Assembly: GCF_001654915.1 (NCBI RefSeq)
Contig: NZ_LXEQ01000045.1
Origin: Buttiauxella ferragutiae
Lineage (GTDB): Bacteria > Pseudomonadota > Gammaproteobacteria > Enterobacterales > Enterobacteriaceae
Strand: one strand, 5' to 3'
Length of the DNA: 64,000 nucleotides
This document shows positions 25,279-33,691 of the stretch, piece after piece. Numbering within the stretch: position 1 is the stretch's first letter; the number at the start of each line of letters is the position of its first letter. Under the pieces are notes generated by a model. It saw only the letters and a list, made by a program, of their open reading frames with translations, did not search any database and was not told the DNA's origin. The position numbers and the translations under genes were made by a program.

Positions 25279-26697
25279 TTATTGCTTTTTGGAAACGCTG
25301 CTCCCGGCATTTTGCGGTAGCCGTAACAAGTCGACCAGCCCAAGCAAGCAAATCAGCGTAATCATCACAAATGAAATTTTAATCGGCATGCCGGGAATTG
25401 ATGTGACATCAAACCATTGGCTGATTTTCTCGCCAAGGCGAATACCAATTGCGCCAAGCGTGATCCCCAGGCCTACCGACAACTGCGTCGCGGTGCTGAA
25501 AAGCGTATTGGCGTAGCTCATTTGCGCAGGTGGCACATCGGAAAAGGCCAGCGTGCTGATGCCGGTAAATTGCATTGAGCGGAACATGCCACCAAAGAAC
25601 AGGATGGCTATCGTCAACCATGCCGCGGTGTGCGGCGTGAGAAATGCACACGCCAATAAAGAAGCGACGTTCAGCAGACCGTTAATAATCAGCAGTTTTT
25701 TGAAGCCTAACGCACGAATCAACGGCGTGGTGGCGGGTTTCATGGCGAGGTTCCCGGCAAATACGGCTAACACCAGTAAGCCCGAATGAAACGCGTCCAT
25801 ACCGAAACCGACCTGAAACAGCAGCGGCAATAAAAACGGTACCGCACTGATGGAGGTGCGGAATAGCGAACCGCCGTACATTGTCACGCCAAAAGTTTGC
25901 ACCCTTAAAGCATCAAGACGAATCATCGGATGTTTGGCATGTTTAAAATGCCGCAGTGAAAACCATAACGAGGCGGCTCCCAATAGCAGCAGGCTGACGG
26001 TTGGCAACACATTCACCTGCGATTGCCCGAGCATTTCCAGCCCGTAGACCAGGCTAATCATCGCCACGGCGGTACTGGTAAAACCGATGCCATCAAACGG
26101 GCGGCGATCGTCATCATGAATATCAGGAATCAGCCGCCACGCCAGCGCCATTGCTATCAACCCAAGCGGTAGGTTGATATAAAAAATCCAGCGCCACGAG
26201 GCGTAACTGGTGATGAATCCCCCCAATGGCGGGCCAATAATTGGCGCAACCAAAGCCGGCCAGGTGAGTGTGGCGATAGCGGTTATCAGTAAATGCTTGG
26301 GCGTGGTACGTAACACCGCAAGCCGCCCGACCGGTACCATCAACGCACCGCCAACCCCTTGTAAGATGCGCATGGCGACAAACTGTTCCAGCGTATTGGC
26401 AATCCCACATAGCACGGATGCAAAGGTGAAAATCCCCAGTGCGAGGGTAAAAACTTTGCGGGCACCAAAACGATCGGCAATCCAGCCACTGGCCGGAATT
26501 AACACCGCCAGAGTCAGCAAATAAGCGCTCATACCGATATTCAGATCAACAGCATCAACGCCAAATGTTTTTGCCATTTCCGGGAGTGCTGTGGCAATCA
26601 CGGTTCCGTCGAGAAATTCCATAAAAAATGCGCCAGCAACCAGTAGCGCCATACCAGAGATGCCGCGTTTTGGAGACTGAGAAGGGGAGTTTTCCAT
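25279..26697 (-). CDS. MFS exporter, DHA2 (14-helix) drug-efflux type
   Basis: 472 residues with the 14-segment DHA2 plan. Motifs: FFMEFLDGTVIATALPEMA in the first helix (motif D1), SGWIADRFGARKVF (motif A), ILQGVGGALMVPVGRLAVL (motif B) and GPPLGGFITSYASWRWIFYINLP (motif C, antiporter signature). It resembles MdtD/EmrB-like proton-driven exporters. It stands alone without a membrane-fusion partner, so export is probably only across the inner membrane. Substrate unknown. The ATG at 26697 has a weak GAG upstream. Confidence 0.88.
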   Translation of the reverse strand: MENSPSQSPKRGISGMALLVAGAFFMEFLDGTVIATALPEMAKTFGVDAVDLNIGMSAYLLTLAVLIPASGWIADRFGARKVFTLALGIFTFASVLCGIANTLEQFVAMRILQGVGGALMVPVGRLAVLRTTPKHLLITAIATLTWPALVAPIIGPPLGGFITSYASWRWIFYINLPLGLIAMALAWRLIPDIHDDDRRPFDGIGFTSTAVAMISLVYGLEMLGQSQVNVLPTVSLLLLGAASLWFSLRHFKHAKHPMIRLDALRVQTFGVTMYGGSLFRTSISAVPFLLPLLFQVGFGMDAFHSGLLVLAVFAGNLAMKPATTPLIRALGFKKLLIINGLLNVASLLACAFLTPHTAAWLTIAILFFGGMFRSMQFTGISTLAFSDVPPAQMSYANTLFSTATQLSVGLGITLGAIGIRLGEKISQWFDVTSIPGMPIKISFVMITLICLLGLVDLLRLPQNAGSSVSKKQ

Positions 26698-26814
26698 GCA
26701 TGAAACTCAAAATTAAAATAATGTTTTAAAAATTAATTGAGCCAATTAACCAGTTAAGTGTTGGATTTGCAAGCCATTTGATGTGAATGGCTTGTAAAAT
26801 CCACAATGAAAATG

Positions 26815-26830
26815 TGTGATGCGCATCACA
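26815..26830 (+). promoter_or_regulatory. CRP site upstream of azuCR
   Basis: TGTGATGCGCATCACA is a perfect palindrome with both consensus CRP half-sites (TGTGA-N6-TCACA). It lies just upstream of the -35 element proposed for azuCR. A weaker second match (TGTGACGGATGTCATA, 26845-26860) overlaps the promoter core. Glucose/CRP-linked control of azuCR is known in E. coli. Confidence 0.85.
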
Positions 26831-26836
26831 AAACTA

Positions 26837-26864
26837 TTGATTTGTGTGACGGATGTCATATTAT
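26837..26864 (+). promoter_or_regulatory. azuCR promoter
   Basis: TTGATT (26837-26842), a 16-base spacer and TATTAT (26859-26864) form a plausible sigma-70 promoter with the start near 26871, giving a transcript of about 170 nt to the terminator, close to the E. coli AzuCR length. Confidence 0.6.
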
Positions 26865-26912
26865 AGGCCCCATAACGAGCAACACCTGCAAAACTAAAAA
26901 CTGGAGCACACA

Positions 26913-26996
26913 ATGAAAATGCGCAAAATCCTGAAAAGTATGTTCGAGCAGTACTGCAAAACCTTCAAAGATGTACCGCCAGCTGGCATGTTTTGA
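26913..26996 (+). CDS. azuC: AzuC small protein, 27 aa
   Basis: The ATG at 26913, with CTGGAG about seven bases upstream, opens a 27-residue frame: MKMRKILKSMFEQYCKTF followed by KDVPPAGMF. E. coli AzuC is a 28-residue, basic, amphipathic, membrane-associated protein of nearly the same sequence, differing mainly at positions 3, 12-13 and the last residues. It is reported to bind aerobic glycerol-3-phosphate dehydrogenase (GlpD) and raise its activity. Here the C-terminal Arg is absent. Confidence 0.93.
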   Translation: MKMRKILKSMFEQYCKTFKDVPPAGMF

Positions 26997-27011
26997 TCTG
27001 TCAGCCTGAAT

Positions 27012-27039
27012 AAAAAAACCTGCCGCGGCAGGTTTTTTT
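27012..27039 (+). terminator. azuCR terminator
   Basis: A 28-base perfect palindrome: seven A, then ACCTGCCGCGGCAGGT core symmetry, then seven T. The A and T runs allow termination in both directions, although the neighbouring gene on the other strand reads away. Confidence 0.93.
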
Positions 27040-27109
27040 ATGCCTGAAATTTGGCTTCTAACGCTGCATATTCCACTTTATATCGACAATTTTTGCTTTA
27101 GCACTTTTT

Positions 27110-27125
27110 CGCATAACGTTATGCG
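27110..27125. promoter_or_regulatory. 16-bp perfect palindrome before the peptide importer promoter
   Basis: CGCATAACGTTATGCG is a perfect palindrome one base upstream of a TTTACA hexamer (27127-27132) that could be a -35 element, with a weak -10 (TATGGC) 17 bases on. The size and placement suit a dimeric regulator. No known operator matched. Confidence 0.45.
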
Positions 27126-27167
27126 TTTTACACTTATTTACATTGTGGGTATGGCTGGTGCACTATG

Positions 27168-27192
27168 CGGACTCTATTTGAGATGGAGTCCG
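27168..27192 (+). promoter_or_regulatory. leader hairpin overlapping the ribosome site of the binding-protein gene
   Basis: CGGACTC (27168-27174) pairs with GAGTCCG (27186-27192). The only Shine-Dalgarno-like GGAG, 11 bases before the ATG at 27200, overlaps the 3' strand of this stem, so folding would hide it. Translational control is inferred. Confidence 0.4.
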
Positions 27193-27199
27193 TGAATAA

Positions 27200-28792
27200 A
27201 TGCGTAAACCCCTGTTGTTATCTGCGCTGTTTGCCTCTTTGGCCCTGGCACTTTCTGGCTGTGATGATGCGAAAACCGAAACTGCAGCCGCGTCTGCTCC
27301 AGCAAAACAAGCTTCCCAGGATGGCGGCAATTTAATTGTCGGTATTACTACCGGTGATCCATTAGCGGTGAACCCACTGTATGCCAGCGACCGCACCACG
27401 CTGACGATTATGCAGGCGCTGTACGCCCCACTGTATAGCTTCAATGGCGACAAGATTGAATGGGGGCTGGCAGAAAGCCTGACGCCATCCGAAGACAACC
27501 TCTCATACCTTTTAAAACTTAAACCCAATCTGAAATGGCAGGATGGCAAAGCGATTACTGCCGATGACGTGGTGTTTACGTTCAACAAATTGCTCGATGA
27601 AAAACAACATAGCTTCTTCCGCAGCATGTTCGTTTATGGCGATAAACCCATTCAAGTCAGCAAAATTGATGACCAAACGGTGAAATTCACGTTGCCGCAG
27701 GTGAGTGCGGCATTTGTTGGGACTCTGGTTCAGATTTACCCTATTCCGCAGCATGTTTTTGCTGACGAAAAGGGCGATATGGAAAAGAGCACCAAAAACG
27801 ATGCGCCAGTCGGTTCTGGCCCGTTCAAATTTAAAGAGTATCGTGCCGGGCAGTATTACGCACTGACCCGTTTTGATGACTACTGGAACGGTAAACCGAA
27901 GCTGGATGCCGTGACTTACCGTTTTGCTAAAGACAGCAACTCTGCCAACCTTGCGCTGCAAAATGGCGAAATCAACATGAAGATGGTTGATCCGCAAGAC
28001 GTCACCCGTCTGAAATCGAGCGGTAAATTCGACTTCGTTATCTATCCTGAAGGGCGTCTGGCCTATATGACGTTCAACCAGAATATCGACAGCATGAAGA
28101 ATAAAGCGCTGCGTCAGGCTATCGCTTATGCCATCAATAAAGATGAACTGGTGCAGGCGGCATTCTCATCGCTGGATTACGCGCAACCTGCCGCGTCTAT
28201 TTTGACGCCAGACACGCTGTATCAAACCAACGATGTCGAAACCTATAAATACGACGTTGAAAAAGCGCAAGCGCTGCTCAAAGAATCAGGCGCTCCGGCT
28301 AATCTGAAACTGCGTCTTGCTTATATCAACACCAACAAAACCCAGGAAAGCATGGGCCTGTATATTCAGCAGCAGCTGAAGAACATTGGTGTCGCGGTAG
28401 AACTGATGCCAATGGACGCTAACGCTATGTCGCAGCGCAGCCTGGATATGAAGAACACCACGTATGAGCTGAGCCTCGGTGGTTACATCATGGGTATGGA
28501 GCCTGATGGCTATAAGTCGTTGTATATGAGCAATGAAGCTTATAACTACGCGCATTACAAGAACCCGGCGTTCGATGCGTTATGGAACCAGGGCGCGACT
28601 GAAACAGACAAAACCAAACGTGCTGAAATTTATAAGCAAGTTCAGCAAACCGTCGCAAATGATATGGCATGGTATCCGATTGCTTATACCAATGCGGTAG
28701 TCGCGGTAGACAAACGTTTTGCCGGGACCAAAGAGGCTGAACCTAAGCCGGTTTATATGTTCCAGGACCTGTCAAAAATCTATCAACAATAA
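27200..28792 (+). CDS. peptide-type ABC transporter substrate-binding lipoprotein
   Basis: 530-residue family 5 binding protein (OppA/DppA/NikA type). It has a lipoprotein signal (FASLALALSGC; Cys about 21) followed by an Ala/Ser/Lys linker. The family block appears as GLAESLTPSEDNLSYLLKLKPNLKWQDGKAITADDVVFTFNKLLD, and PVGSGPFKFKEYRAGQYYALTRFDDYWNG is the usual hinge-region block. It would capture a peptide or similar ligand in the periplasm for the permease encoded downstream. A lipid anchor is less common for this family in enterobacteria, whose OppA and DppA are free. Ligand unknown. Confidence 0.9.
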   Translation: MRKPLLLSALFASLALALSGCDDAKTETAAASAPAKQASQDGGNLIVGITTGDPLAVNPLYASDRTTLTIMQALYAPLYSFNGDKIEWGLAESLTPSEDNLSYLLKLKPNLKWQDGKAITADDVVFTFNKLLDEKQHSFFRSMFVYGDKPIQVSKIDDQTVKFTLPQVSAAFVGTLVQIYPIPQHVFADEKGDMEKSTKNDAPVGSGPFKFKEYRAGQYYALTRFDDYWNGKPKLDAVTYRFAKDSNSANLALQNGEINMKMVDPQDVTRLKSSGKFDFVIYPEGRLAYMTFNQNIDSMKNKALRQAIAYAINKDELVQAAFSSLDYAQPAASILTPDTLYQTNDVETYKYDVEKAQALLKESGAPANLKLRLAYINTNKTQESMGLYIQQQLKNIGVAVELMPMDANAMSQRSLDMKNTTYELSLGGYIMGMEPDGYKSLYMSNEAYNYAHYKNPAFDALWNQGATETDKTKRAEIYKQVQQTVANDMAWYPIAYTNAVVAVDKRFAGTKEAEPKPVYMFQDLSKIYQQ

Positions 28793-28802
28793 TAAGCACT
28801 TG

Positions 28803-28843
28803 CCCTCGGATTACGGTTTACCCCGTGCCGGGGGTTTTCTTTT
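28803..28843 (+). terminator. hairpin between binding protein and permease genes
   Basis: CCCTCGG / CCGGGGG (one G-T pair) with an inner ACGG / CCGT pair is followed by TTTTCTTTT. Placed 11 bases after the binding-protein stop, it probably causes partial termination so that more binding protein than permease is made. Confidence 0.7.
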
Positions 28844-28864
28844 GGGTAAAACCTGGAAAGCAGT

Positions 28865-29818
28865 ATGAACAATGTGTTAGTACGACGCCTGGCGCAACTT
28901 GTGCCGATGCTGTTCTTCATTTCGCTGGTGTCTTTTTTGCTGGTCAAACTGGCACCTGGCGATCCGGTGCAGGCTTACATTACGCCACGTATGAGCCCTG
29001 AGGATATTGAACGTATCCGTCATAGTCTTGGGCTGGATAAACCGATGTTTATGCAATACCTGTTGTGGCTAAAAAACGTGCTGCAAGGGGATTTGGGTTA
29101 TTCACTGATTTACCATCGCCCGGTATTAACCATGATTGCTGAGCGTATTCCGGCCACTCTCGGTTTGATGGGCGCATCACTGGTTCTGGCGATGGTCGTG
29201 GCTATTCCACTCGGATTATTGGCTGGTGCTTATAAGCATCGCTGGCTCGATCACTTCCTGAATATGTTCGCTTATATCGGTATTTCAGTGCCGATTTTCT
29301 GGTTCGGTATTCTGCTTATCACGGTGTTCTCGGTGCAACTGAACTGGCTGCCGAGCATGGGGATGCGCACCATCGGCGTTGAAGATTCCTGGCTGGATGT
29401 GATTCGCCACGGCATTTTGCCGTGTATCGCACTGAGCTTTTATAATCTGTCGAACTATGTGCGTTACATCCGCTCCAACACCATCACGCAACTGTCGGCA
29501 GATTACGTGCAAACCCAGCTGGCCTACGGTGCCACTCGTCGCACAATCTTATTCCGTCATGTCCTCAAAAACGTGCTGCTGCCGGTGATTACTTTGTTTG
29601 GCCTCTCGTTTGGCGAACTGGTGGTCGGGGCGTATGTCACCGAAAGCGTCTTTTCCTGGCCGGGCATGGGCCTGTTAGGGATCCAGTCGATAACCTCGCT
29701 GGATTACCCGTTGATCATGGCGATGATCATGCTGTCATCGACCATGCTGATTATCGGTAACTTATTGGCAGACTTGTTATATCGCGTGGCCGACCCGCGT
29801 ATTAAGGCATTGAGGTAA
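28865..29818 (+). CDS. peptide ABC transporter permease, DppB/OppB type
   Basis: 317 residues, six membrane segments. The N-terminal block RRLAQLVPMLFFISLVSFLLVKLAPGDPVQAY is typical of OppB/DppB proteins. The EAA-type cytoplasmic loop is YVQTQLAYGATRRTILFRHVLKNVLLPVI near residues 217-245, which contacts the ATPases. The C-terminus ends DLLYRVADPRIKAL, also a family hallmark. It forms the channel with the DppC-like partner four bases downstream. Confidence 0.92.
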   Translation: MNNVLVRRLAQLVPMLFFISLVSFLLVKLAPGDPVQAYITPRMSPEDIERIRHSLGLDKPMFMQYLLWLKNVLQGDLGYSLIYHRPVLTMIAERIPATLGLMGASLVLAMVVAIPLGLLAGAYKHRWLDHFLNMFAYIGISVPIFWFGILLITVFSVQLNWLPSMGMRTIGVEDSWLDVIRHGILPCIALSFYNLSNYVRYIRSNTITQLSADYVQTQLAYGATRRTILFRHVLKNVLLPVITLFGLSFGELVVGAYVTESVFSWPGMGLLGIQSITSLDYPLIMAMIMLSSTMLIIGNLLADLLYRVADPRIKALR

Positions 29819-29822
29819 GACG

Positions 29823-30668
29823 ATGAGTAGACGTTGGCAACAAGTTAAACATGGCCTGAAACGTAATCGTCCAGCTCAATTCTCGTTACTGGTTCTGGTG
29901 ATTTTCAGCATTGCCGCATTACTGGCGGCTATCAGCCCGTGGGACCCTAACCAGATGTCGCTGACCGCAAGGTTGCTGCCGCCAGATGCCGCGCACTGGT
30001 TCGGTACCGATGACTACGGGCGCGACTATTTCACTCGAGCCTTATACGGCGGCCAAATTTCCCTGATGGTCGGTTTCCTGTCGATGCTCTTTTCAACCTT
30101 GATTGGTACGCTAGTGGGGACGATTAGCGGCTACTTCGGCGGGCGTATCGACAACCTGATGATGCGTGTGGTCGATATTTTGCTGTCGATTCCGGCGTTC
30201 TTCTTACTGCTGGTGTTAAACGCTTACCTGAAGCCTGGCATCGCCAACATCATTTTAATTATCAGTGCGCTGACGTGGATGAACATGTCGCGCCTGGTGC
30301 GGGCGGAAACTTTGTCGGTCAAAGAGCGTGAATATGTGGTGTATGCGCGCGCCTGTGGCGAACACTCGCTGATCATCATTGCCCGCCATATTATCCCGAA
30401 CATTTTGCCAACCATTATGGTCGCGGCAACGCTCAACATTGCCTCGGCAATCCTGATGGAGTCGACGTTAAGCTTCCTTGGGCTGGGTGTCCAACAGCCG
30501 AATGCCTCGTGGGGCAGCATGCTAAATAACGCACAATCTTTCATTGGCGAAGCCACCTGGCTTGCGATGTTCCCTGGGGTCTTGATTTTGCTGACGGTGC
30601 TGAGTTTTAACGTGCTGGGTGATGTGCTGCGTACCGCCTTTGAGCCAGGAGCGAACCGCGATGAATAA
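29823..30668 (+). CDS. peptide ABC transporter permease, DppC/OppC type
   Basis: 281 residues, six membrane segments. N-terminal LKRNRPAQFSLLVLVIFSIAALLA, then HWFGTDDYGRDYFTRALYGGQISLMVG, the DppC signature. The coupling loop is YVVYARACGEHSLIIIARHIIPNILPTIM (about 172-200), followed by ESTLSFLGLGVQQPNASWGSML. Its last eight bases overlap the first ATPase gene. Confidence 0.93.
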   Translation: MSRRWQQVKHGLKRNRPAQFSLLVLVIFSIAALLAAISPWDPNQMSLTARLLPPDAAHWFGTDDYGRDYFTRALYGGQISLMVGFLSMLFSTLIGTLVGTISGYFGGRIDNLMMRVVDILLSIPAFFLLLVLNAYLKPGIANIILIISALTWMNMSRLVRAETLSVKEREYVVYARACGEHSLIIIARHIIPNILPTIMVAATLNIASAILMESTLSFLGLGVQQPNASWGSMLNNAQSFIGEATWLAMFPGVLILLTVLSFNVLGDVLRTAFEPGANRDE

Positions 30669-31644
30669 CTTACTGGAACTCGACAACCTGCAAACCTCTT
30701 TCTTCACCCGCGAAGGGGAAGTGAAAGCGGTGCGTGGCGTAAGCTTTGCGGTGCAGCGTGGCGAAGTGGTGGGGATTGTTGGCGAATCAGGCTGCGGCAA
30801 AAGTGTCACCTGTAAATCGGTGCTTAAACTGCTGGGCAACAATGGCAAAGTGGTTGGCGGGCATGTCCATTTCAAAGGCGAAGATTTAGCCCGCAAAACG
30901 CCGGAACAGATGCGCCAACTTCGTGGCAATGACATTGCGATGATCTTCCAGGACCCGATGACCGCGCTCAATCCGGTGCTAACCATCGGCAAACAGATGA
31001 GTGAGATCCTGATTCGGAATCAAAATCTCAGCAAAAAAGCAGCCAAAGAAAAATCTATCGCCATGCTGCAACAGGTGGGGATTGGGAATGCTGAACAGCG
31101 TTATAACCAGTATCCCCATGAATTCAGCGGCGGGATGCGCCAGCGTGTAATGATTGCCATTGCGCTGTCTTGCCATCCAGCATTGCTGATTGCCGATGAG
31201 CCAACCACCGCGCTGGATGTCACCATTCAGGCGCAAATTCTGCGTCTGTTAAAACAGCTGCAACAGCAAACCGACACCGCCATTATGCTGATCACCCATG
31301 ATCTCGGCGTGGTGGCGCAAGTGTGTTCGCGTGTGGTGGTGATGTACGGCGGCCTGGTGATGGAGCAGGGCAGTGTGGAAGATATTTTCTACCGTCCGGC
31401 GCACCCGTACACTCGTGGCTTGCTGGCGTCACTGCCGCGACAGGGTGAAACCGGCGCGCGTTTATCGCCGATTGACGGTTCGCCGCCGGGGTTACTCAAC
31501 CCGCCACCAGGTTGCCCGTTTGCCGAACGTTGTCCGCAGCGTATGGCACGTTGCGCCAGCCTGCCGCCGATGTATCAGACAGGTGAAGGGCATCAGGCAA
31601 TGTGCTGGTTATGGGATTCGGAGGTGAACAATGCAGGACGTTAA
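30661..31644 (+). CDS. peptide ABC transporter ATPase, DppD/OppD type
   Basis: 327 residues from the ATG at 30661. Walker A is GESGCGKS (about 43-50), the signature is FSGGMRQRVMIA, Walker B is LLIADEPTTALD, and the H-loop is ITHDLGVV. The C-terminal oligopeptide-transporter region contains HPYTRGLLASLP and the cysteine cluster CPFAERCPQRMARC, which in OppD/DppD proteins can hold an iron-sulphur cluster. It pairs with the next gene product and overlaps it by 14 bases. Confidence 0.93.
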   Translation: MNNLLELDNLQTSFFTREGEVKAVRGVSFAVQRGEVVGIVGESGCGKSVTCKSVLKLLGNNGKVVGGHVHFKGEDLARKTPEQMRQLRGNDIAMIFQDPMTALNPVLTIGKQMSEILIRNQNLSKKAAKEKSIAMLQQVGIGNAEQRYNQYPHEFSGGMRQRVMIAIALSCHPALLIADEPTTALDVTIQAQILRLLKQLQQQTDTAIMLITHDLGVVAQVCSRVVVMYGGLVMEQGSVEDIFYRPAHPYTRGLLASLPRQGETGARLSPIDGSPPGLLNPPPGCPFAERCPQRMARCASLPPMYQTGEGHQAMCWLWDSEVNNAGR

Positions 31645-32608
31645 GCCATTGGTTCGGGTCAGCGGGCTACGCAAATATTTCCACAGCCAGCAGGGTTGGT
31701 TTAACAAAACGCCCCCGGTGAAAGCGGTGGATGGTGTGAGTTTCGACATCTATCCCGGAGAAACTTACGGGCTGGTGGGCGAGTCAGGCTGCGGTAAATC
31801 GACATTAGGGCGCAGCGTGCTGCGTCTGTTTGATATTACTGAAGGCGAGATTGAGTTTGCCGGCCAGAACATTGCCAACATGAGCGACAAGCAACTCAAA
31901 CCGTTGCGCCGCCGCATGCAGGCGATCTTCCAGGACCCGTATTCGTCACTCAACCCAGGCATGACGGTCGCGCAACTGATTGCCGAGCCGATGAAAATCC
32001 ACGGCTATGGCAAAGCTCAACGCGAAGCACGCACTATTGAATTGCTGGAAAAGGTTGGCCTGAAGGCGGAGCATTTAAACCGCTTCCCGCATGAATTCAG
32101 CGGCGGTCAGCGCCAGCGCATCAGCATTGCTCGCGCTTTGTCGGTTAACCCTGAATTTGTGTTATGCGATGAACCGCTCTCGGCGCTGGATGTTTCGGTG
32201 CAGGCGCAGGTAGTGAATATTTTGCAGGATTTGCAGCAGGCATTGGGGCTGACGTACCTGTTTATCGCGCACGATTTATCGATGGTACGCCATATTTCTG
32301 ACCGTATTGGCGTGATGTATCTGGGCTCGCTGGTAGAAGAAGCGCCAGCGGAAATGCTCTATACCGAACCGGCGCATCCATACACACGGGCGCTATTGGC
32401 ATCGATTCCGGTCGCCGATCCGCATGTACAAATGCTGGAAAGGGGCGGTATTAGCGGGGAGTTACCGGGGGCGATTAGCGACTGGCCGGGTTGTAAATTC
32501 GCCAATCGCTGCCCGCGAGCGATGGATAAATGCCAGAGCCAAAGCCCAGTAATGCAGGAGATTTCTCCTGGTCACCGGGTGGCATGTTGGCTGTTTGAAG
32601 AAAAGTAA
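31631..32608 (+). CDS. peptide ABC transporter ATPase, DppF/OppF type
   Basis: 325 residues. Walker A GESGCGKST, signature FSGGQRQRISIARAL, Walker B FVLCDEPLSALD, H-loop IAHDLSMV. The tail has HPYTRALLASIP and CKFANRCPRAMDKC. Ribosome site GGAGGTGAACA lies inside the upstream gene. It is the last gene of the importer operon and converges with the antitoxin gene six bases away. Confidence 0.93.
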   Translation: MQDVKPLVRVSGLRKYFHSQQGWFNKTPPVKAVDGVSFDIYPGETYGLVGESGCGKSTLGRSVLRLFDITEGEIEFAGQNIANMSDKQLKPLRRRMQAIFQDPYSSLNPGMTVAQLIAEPMKIHGYGKAQREARTIELLEKVGLKAEHLNRFPHEFSGGQRQRISIARALSVNPEFVLCDEPLSALDVSVQAQVVNILQDLQQALGLTYLFIAHDLSMVRHISDRIGVMYLGSLVEEAPAEMLYTEPAHPYTRALLASIPVADPHVQMLERGGISGELPGAISDWPGCKFANRCPRAMDKCQSQSPVMQEISPGHRVACWLFEEK

Positions 32609-32614
32609 GCGTAT

Positions 32615-32908
32615 TTAGCGTGGTGCCAGAGCGAGAATGACATGTTCAGGGTCATTCTCGATCGCACGTAGTAATGCTTTTGCTGGGCCTGTCGGTTCAC
32701 GGCGGCCTTGCTCCCAGTTTTTCAGCGTATCGACGCTCACGGAGATCAGCCGGGCAAAACCGGCCTGCGATAACCCCGTCGCCTGACGAATGGTTTTGAC
32801 CTGAGTCGCGGTGACTTCCGTTGCGCGAGATGGCTCGCGTTTACCTTCTACAATCTCATTCATTTGCGTCATGCTTTCAGACAGACGCGCGAACAGTTGT
32901 TTATCCAT
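32615..32908 (-). CDS. antitoxin, HTH/Xre type (HigA2/NadS-like)
   Basis: 97 residues. The N-terminal 45 residues are charged and flexible (toxin-binding part in this family). The C-terminal half is a helix-turn-helix: VKTIRQATGLSQAGFARLISVSVDTLKNWEQGRREPTGPAKALLRAI. It should neutralise the upstream-encoded RelE-like toxin and repress the pair. The ATG directly follows the toxin stop, and its ribosome site (GAGAGGTGG) lies inside the toxin gene. The toxin-first order is as in higBA. Confidence 0.88.
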   Translation of the reverse strand: MDKQLFARLSESMTQMNEIVEGKREPSRATEVTATQVKTIRQATGLSQAGFARLISVSVDTLKNWEQGRREPTGPAKALLRAIENDPEHVILALAPR

Positions 32909-33220
32909 TTACCACCTCTCGTTCATTTGCCGCAAAAAACGTTTTTCCGCTTCTTCCAGATCGTCTTTGACCCCTTTCGGGTCAATCAGCAATAGTCTGA
33001 TGATGCTATCGACGTTTTTATGGAAATAGATGACTCTAACGCCACTGCGTTTTCCCTTGTTTTTTGCAGGCCACCGCACTTTACGCAGGCCACCAGTATG
33101 GGGAATCACATCGCCGCTTTCCGGGGAAAACGTCAGGAATACCTGAAACAATCGGTATTCTTCATCCGTGAGCAGTGCGTTGACATCCTCTGTAAAAATG
33201 GGCGTTTCGATAAAAAGCAT
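32909..33220 (-). CDS. RelE-superfamily toxin (HigB2-like)
   Basis: 103 residues from the ATG at 33220, preceded by GCGGATATT; the ATG four codons upstream has no ribosome site. LFIETPIFTED opens like HigB-2 proteins. SPESGDVIPHTGGLRKVRWPAKNKGKRSGVRVIYFHK carries the conserved Gly-Leu-Arg-Lys-x-Arg and GKR-GxR-xIYY-like strand of the ribosome-dependent mRNase fold. As in relatives, it would cleave mRNA on the ribosome when antitoxin is lost. Catalytic residues in the family are basic and several are present; activity is inferred. Confidence 0.88.
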   Translation of the reverse strand: MLFIETPIFTEDVNALLTDEEYRLFQVFLTFSPESGDVIPHTGGLRKVRWPAKNKGKRSGVRVIYFHKNVDSIIRLLLIDPKGVKDDLEEAEKRFLRQMNERW

Positions 33221-33250
33221 AATATCCGCCATTGGCGTATAGCCAGGATT

Positions 33251-33278
33251 AGGTTAACAGGAAGTGCACATAAGTCAA
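33251..33278 (-). promoter_or_regulatory. promoter of the toxin-antitoxin pair
   Basis: On the minus strand TTGACT (33278-33273), a 16-base spacer and TAACCT (33256-33251) place the start about 20 bases before the toxin ATG. Confidence 0.45.
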
Positions 33279-33428
33279 TGGCGTACTTAGATAGCATGCA
33301 AAACTCGGGTGGTTAACTGAATTCACAAAGTTTTAGTACGTTCTTCGGGATGCATTCCAGAATGGATTATTGCCTCAGGGATAGAGGCGCGAGTACTATG
33401 ACGCCCATTGCGAAACAGGAGAGAAAGA

Positions 33429-33680
33429 ATGTCCGAACAATTATCTGCCGACCAGGAACTGGTTTCTGACGTGGTGGCGTGCCAGTTAGTGATTAAACAA
33501 ATTCTGGATGTCATTGATGTGATTGCGCCGGTAGAAGTCCGTGAAAAAATGGCGAACCAATTAAAGACCATTGATTTCGCCACTCATCCGGCAGCGGCGG
33601 ATCCGGTGACCCGCCGCGCGATTCAAAAAGCCATTTCTTTGATTGAACTGAAATTCACCCCGCAAAACGAAGCGCATTAA
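33429..33680 (+). CDS. yecJ: YecJ-like DUF2766 protein
   Basis: 83 residues starting MSEQLSADQELVSDVVACQL, with VIAPVEVREKMANQLKTIDF and HPAAADPVTRRAIQKAI. This is nearly the E. coli YecJ sequence. Function unknown; small, helical, cytoplasmic. The ATG at 33429 has CAGGAGAG before it, better than the in-frame ATG seven codons upstream. Position agrees with the backbone (azuC - yecJ - ftnB), with accessory genes inserted on both sides. Confidence 0.92.
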   Translation: MSEQLSADQELVSDVVACQLVIKQILDVIDVIAPVEVREKMANQLKTIDFATHPAAADPVTRRAIQKAISLIELKFTPQNEAH

Positions 33681-33691
33681 TTCCGAATTAT

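Larger units (their letters stand above)
26871..27039 (+). ncRNA. azuCR: AzuCR dual-function small RNA
   Basis: The transcript runs from a CRP-flanked promoter through the 27-codon azuC frame to a strong terminator. In E. coli this RNA both encodes AzuC and, as AzuR, base-pairs with mRNAs including cadA and galE. The coding frame, length, terminator and place between the yecR and yecJ positions all agree. The pairing region cannot be verified by eye, so conservation of the RNA function is inferred. The 5' end is a prediction. Confidence 0.8.
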
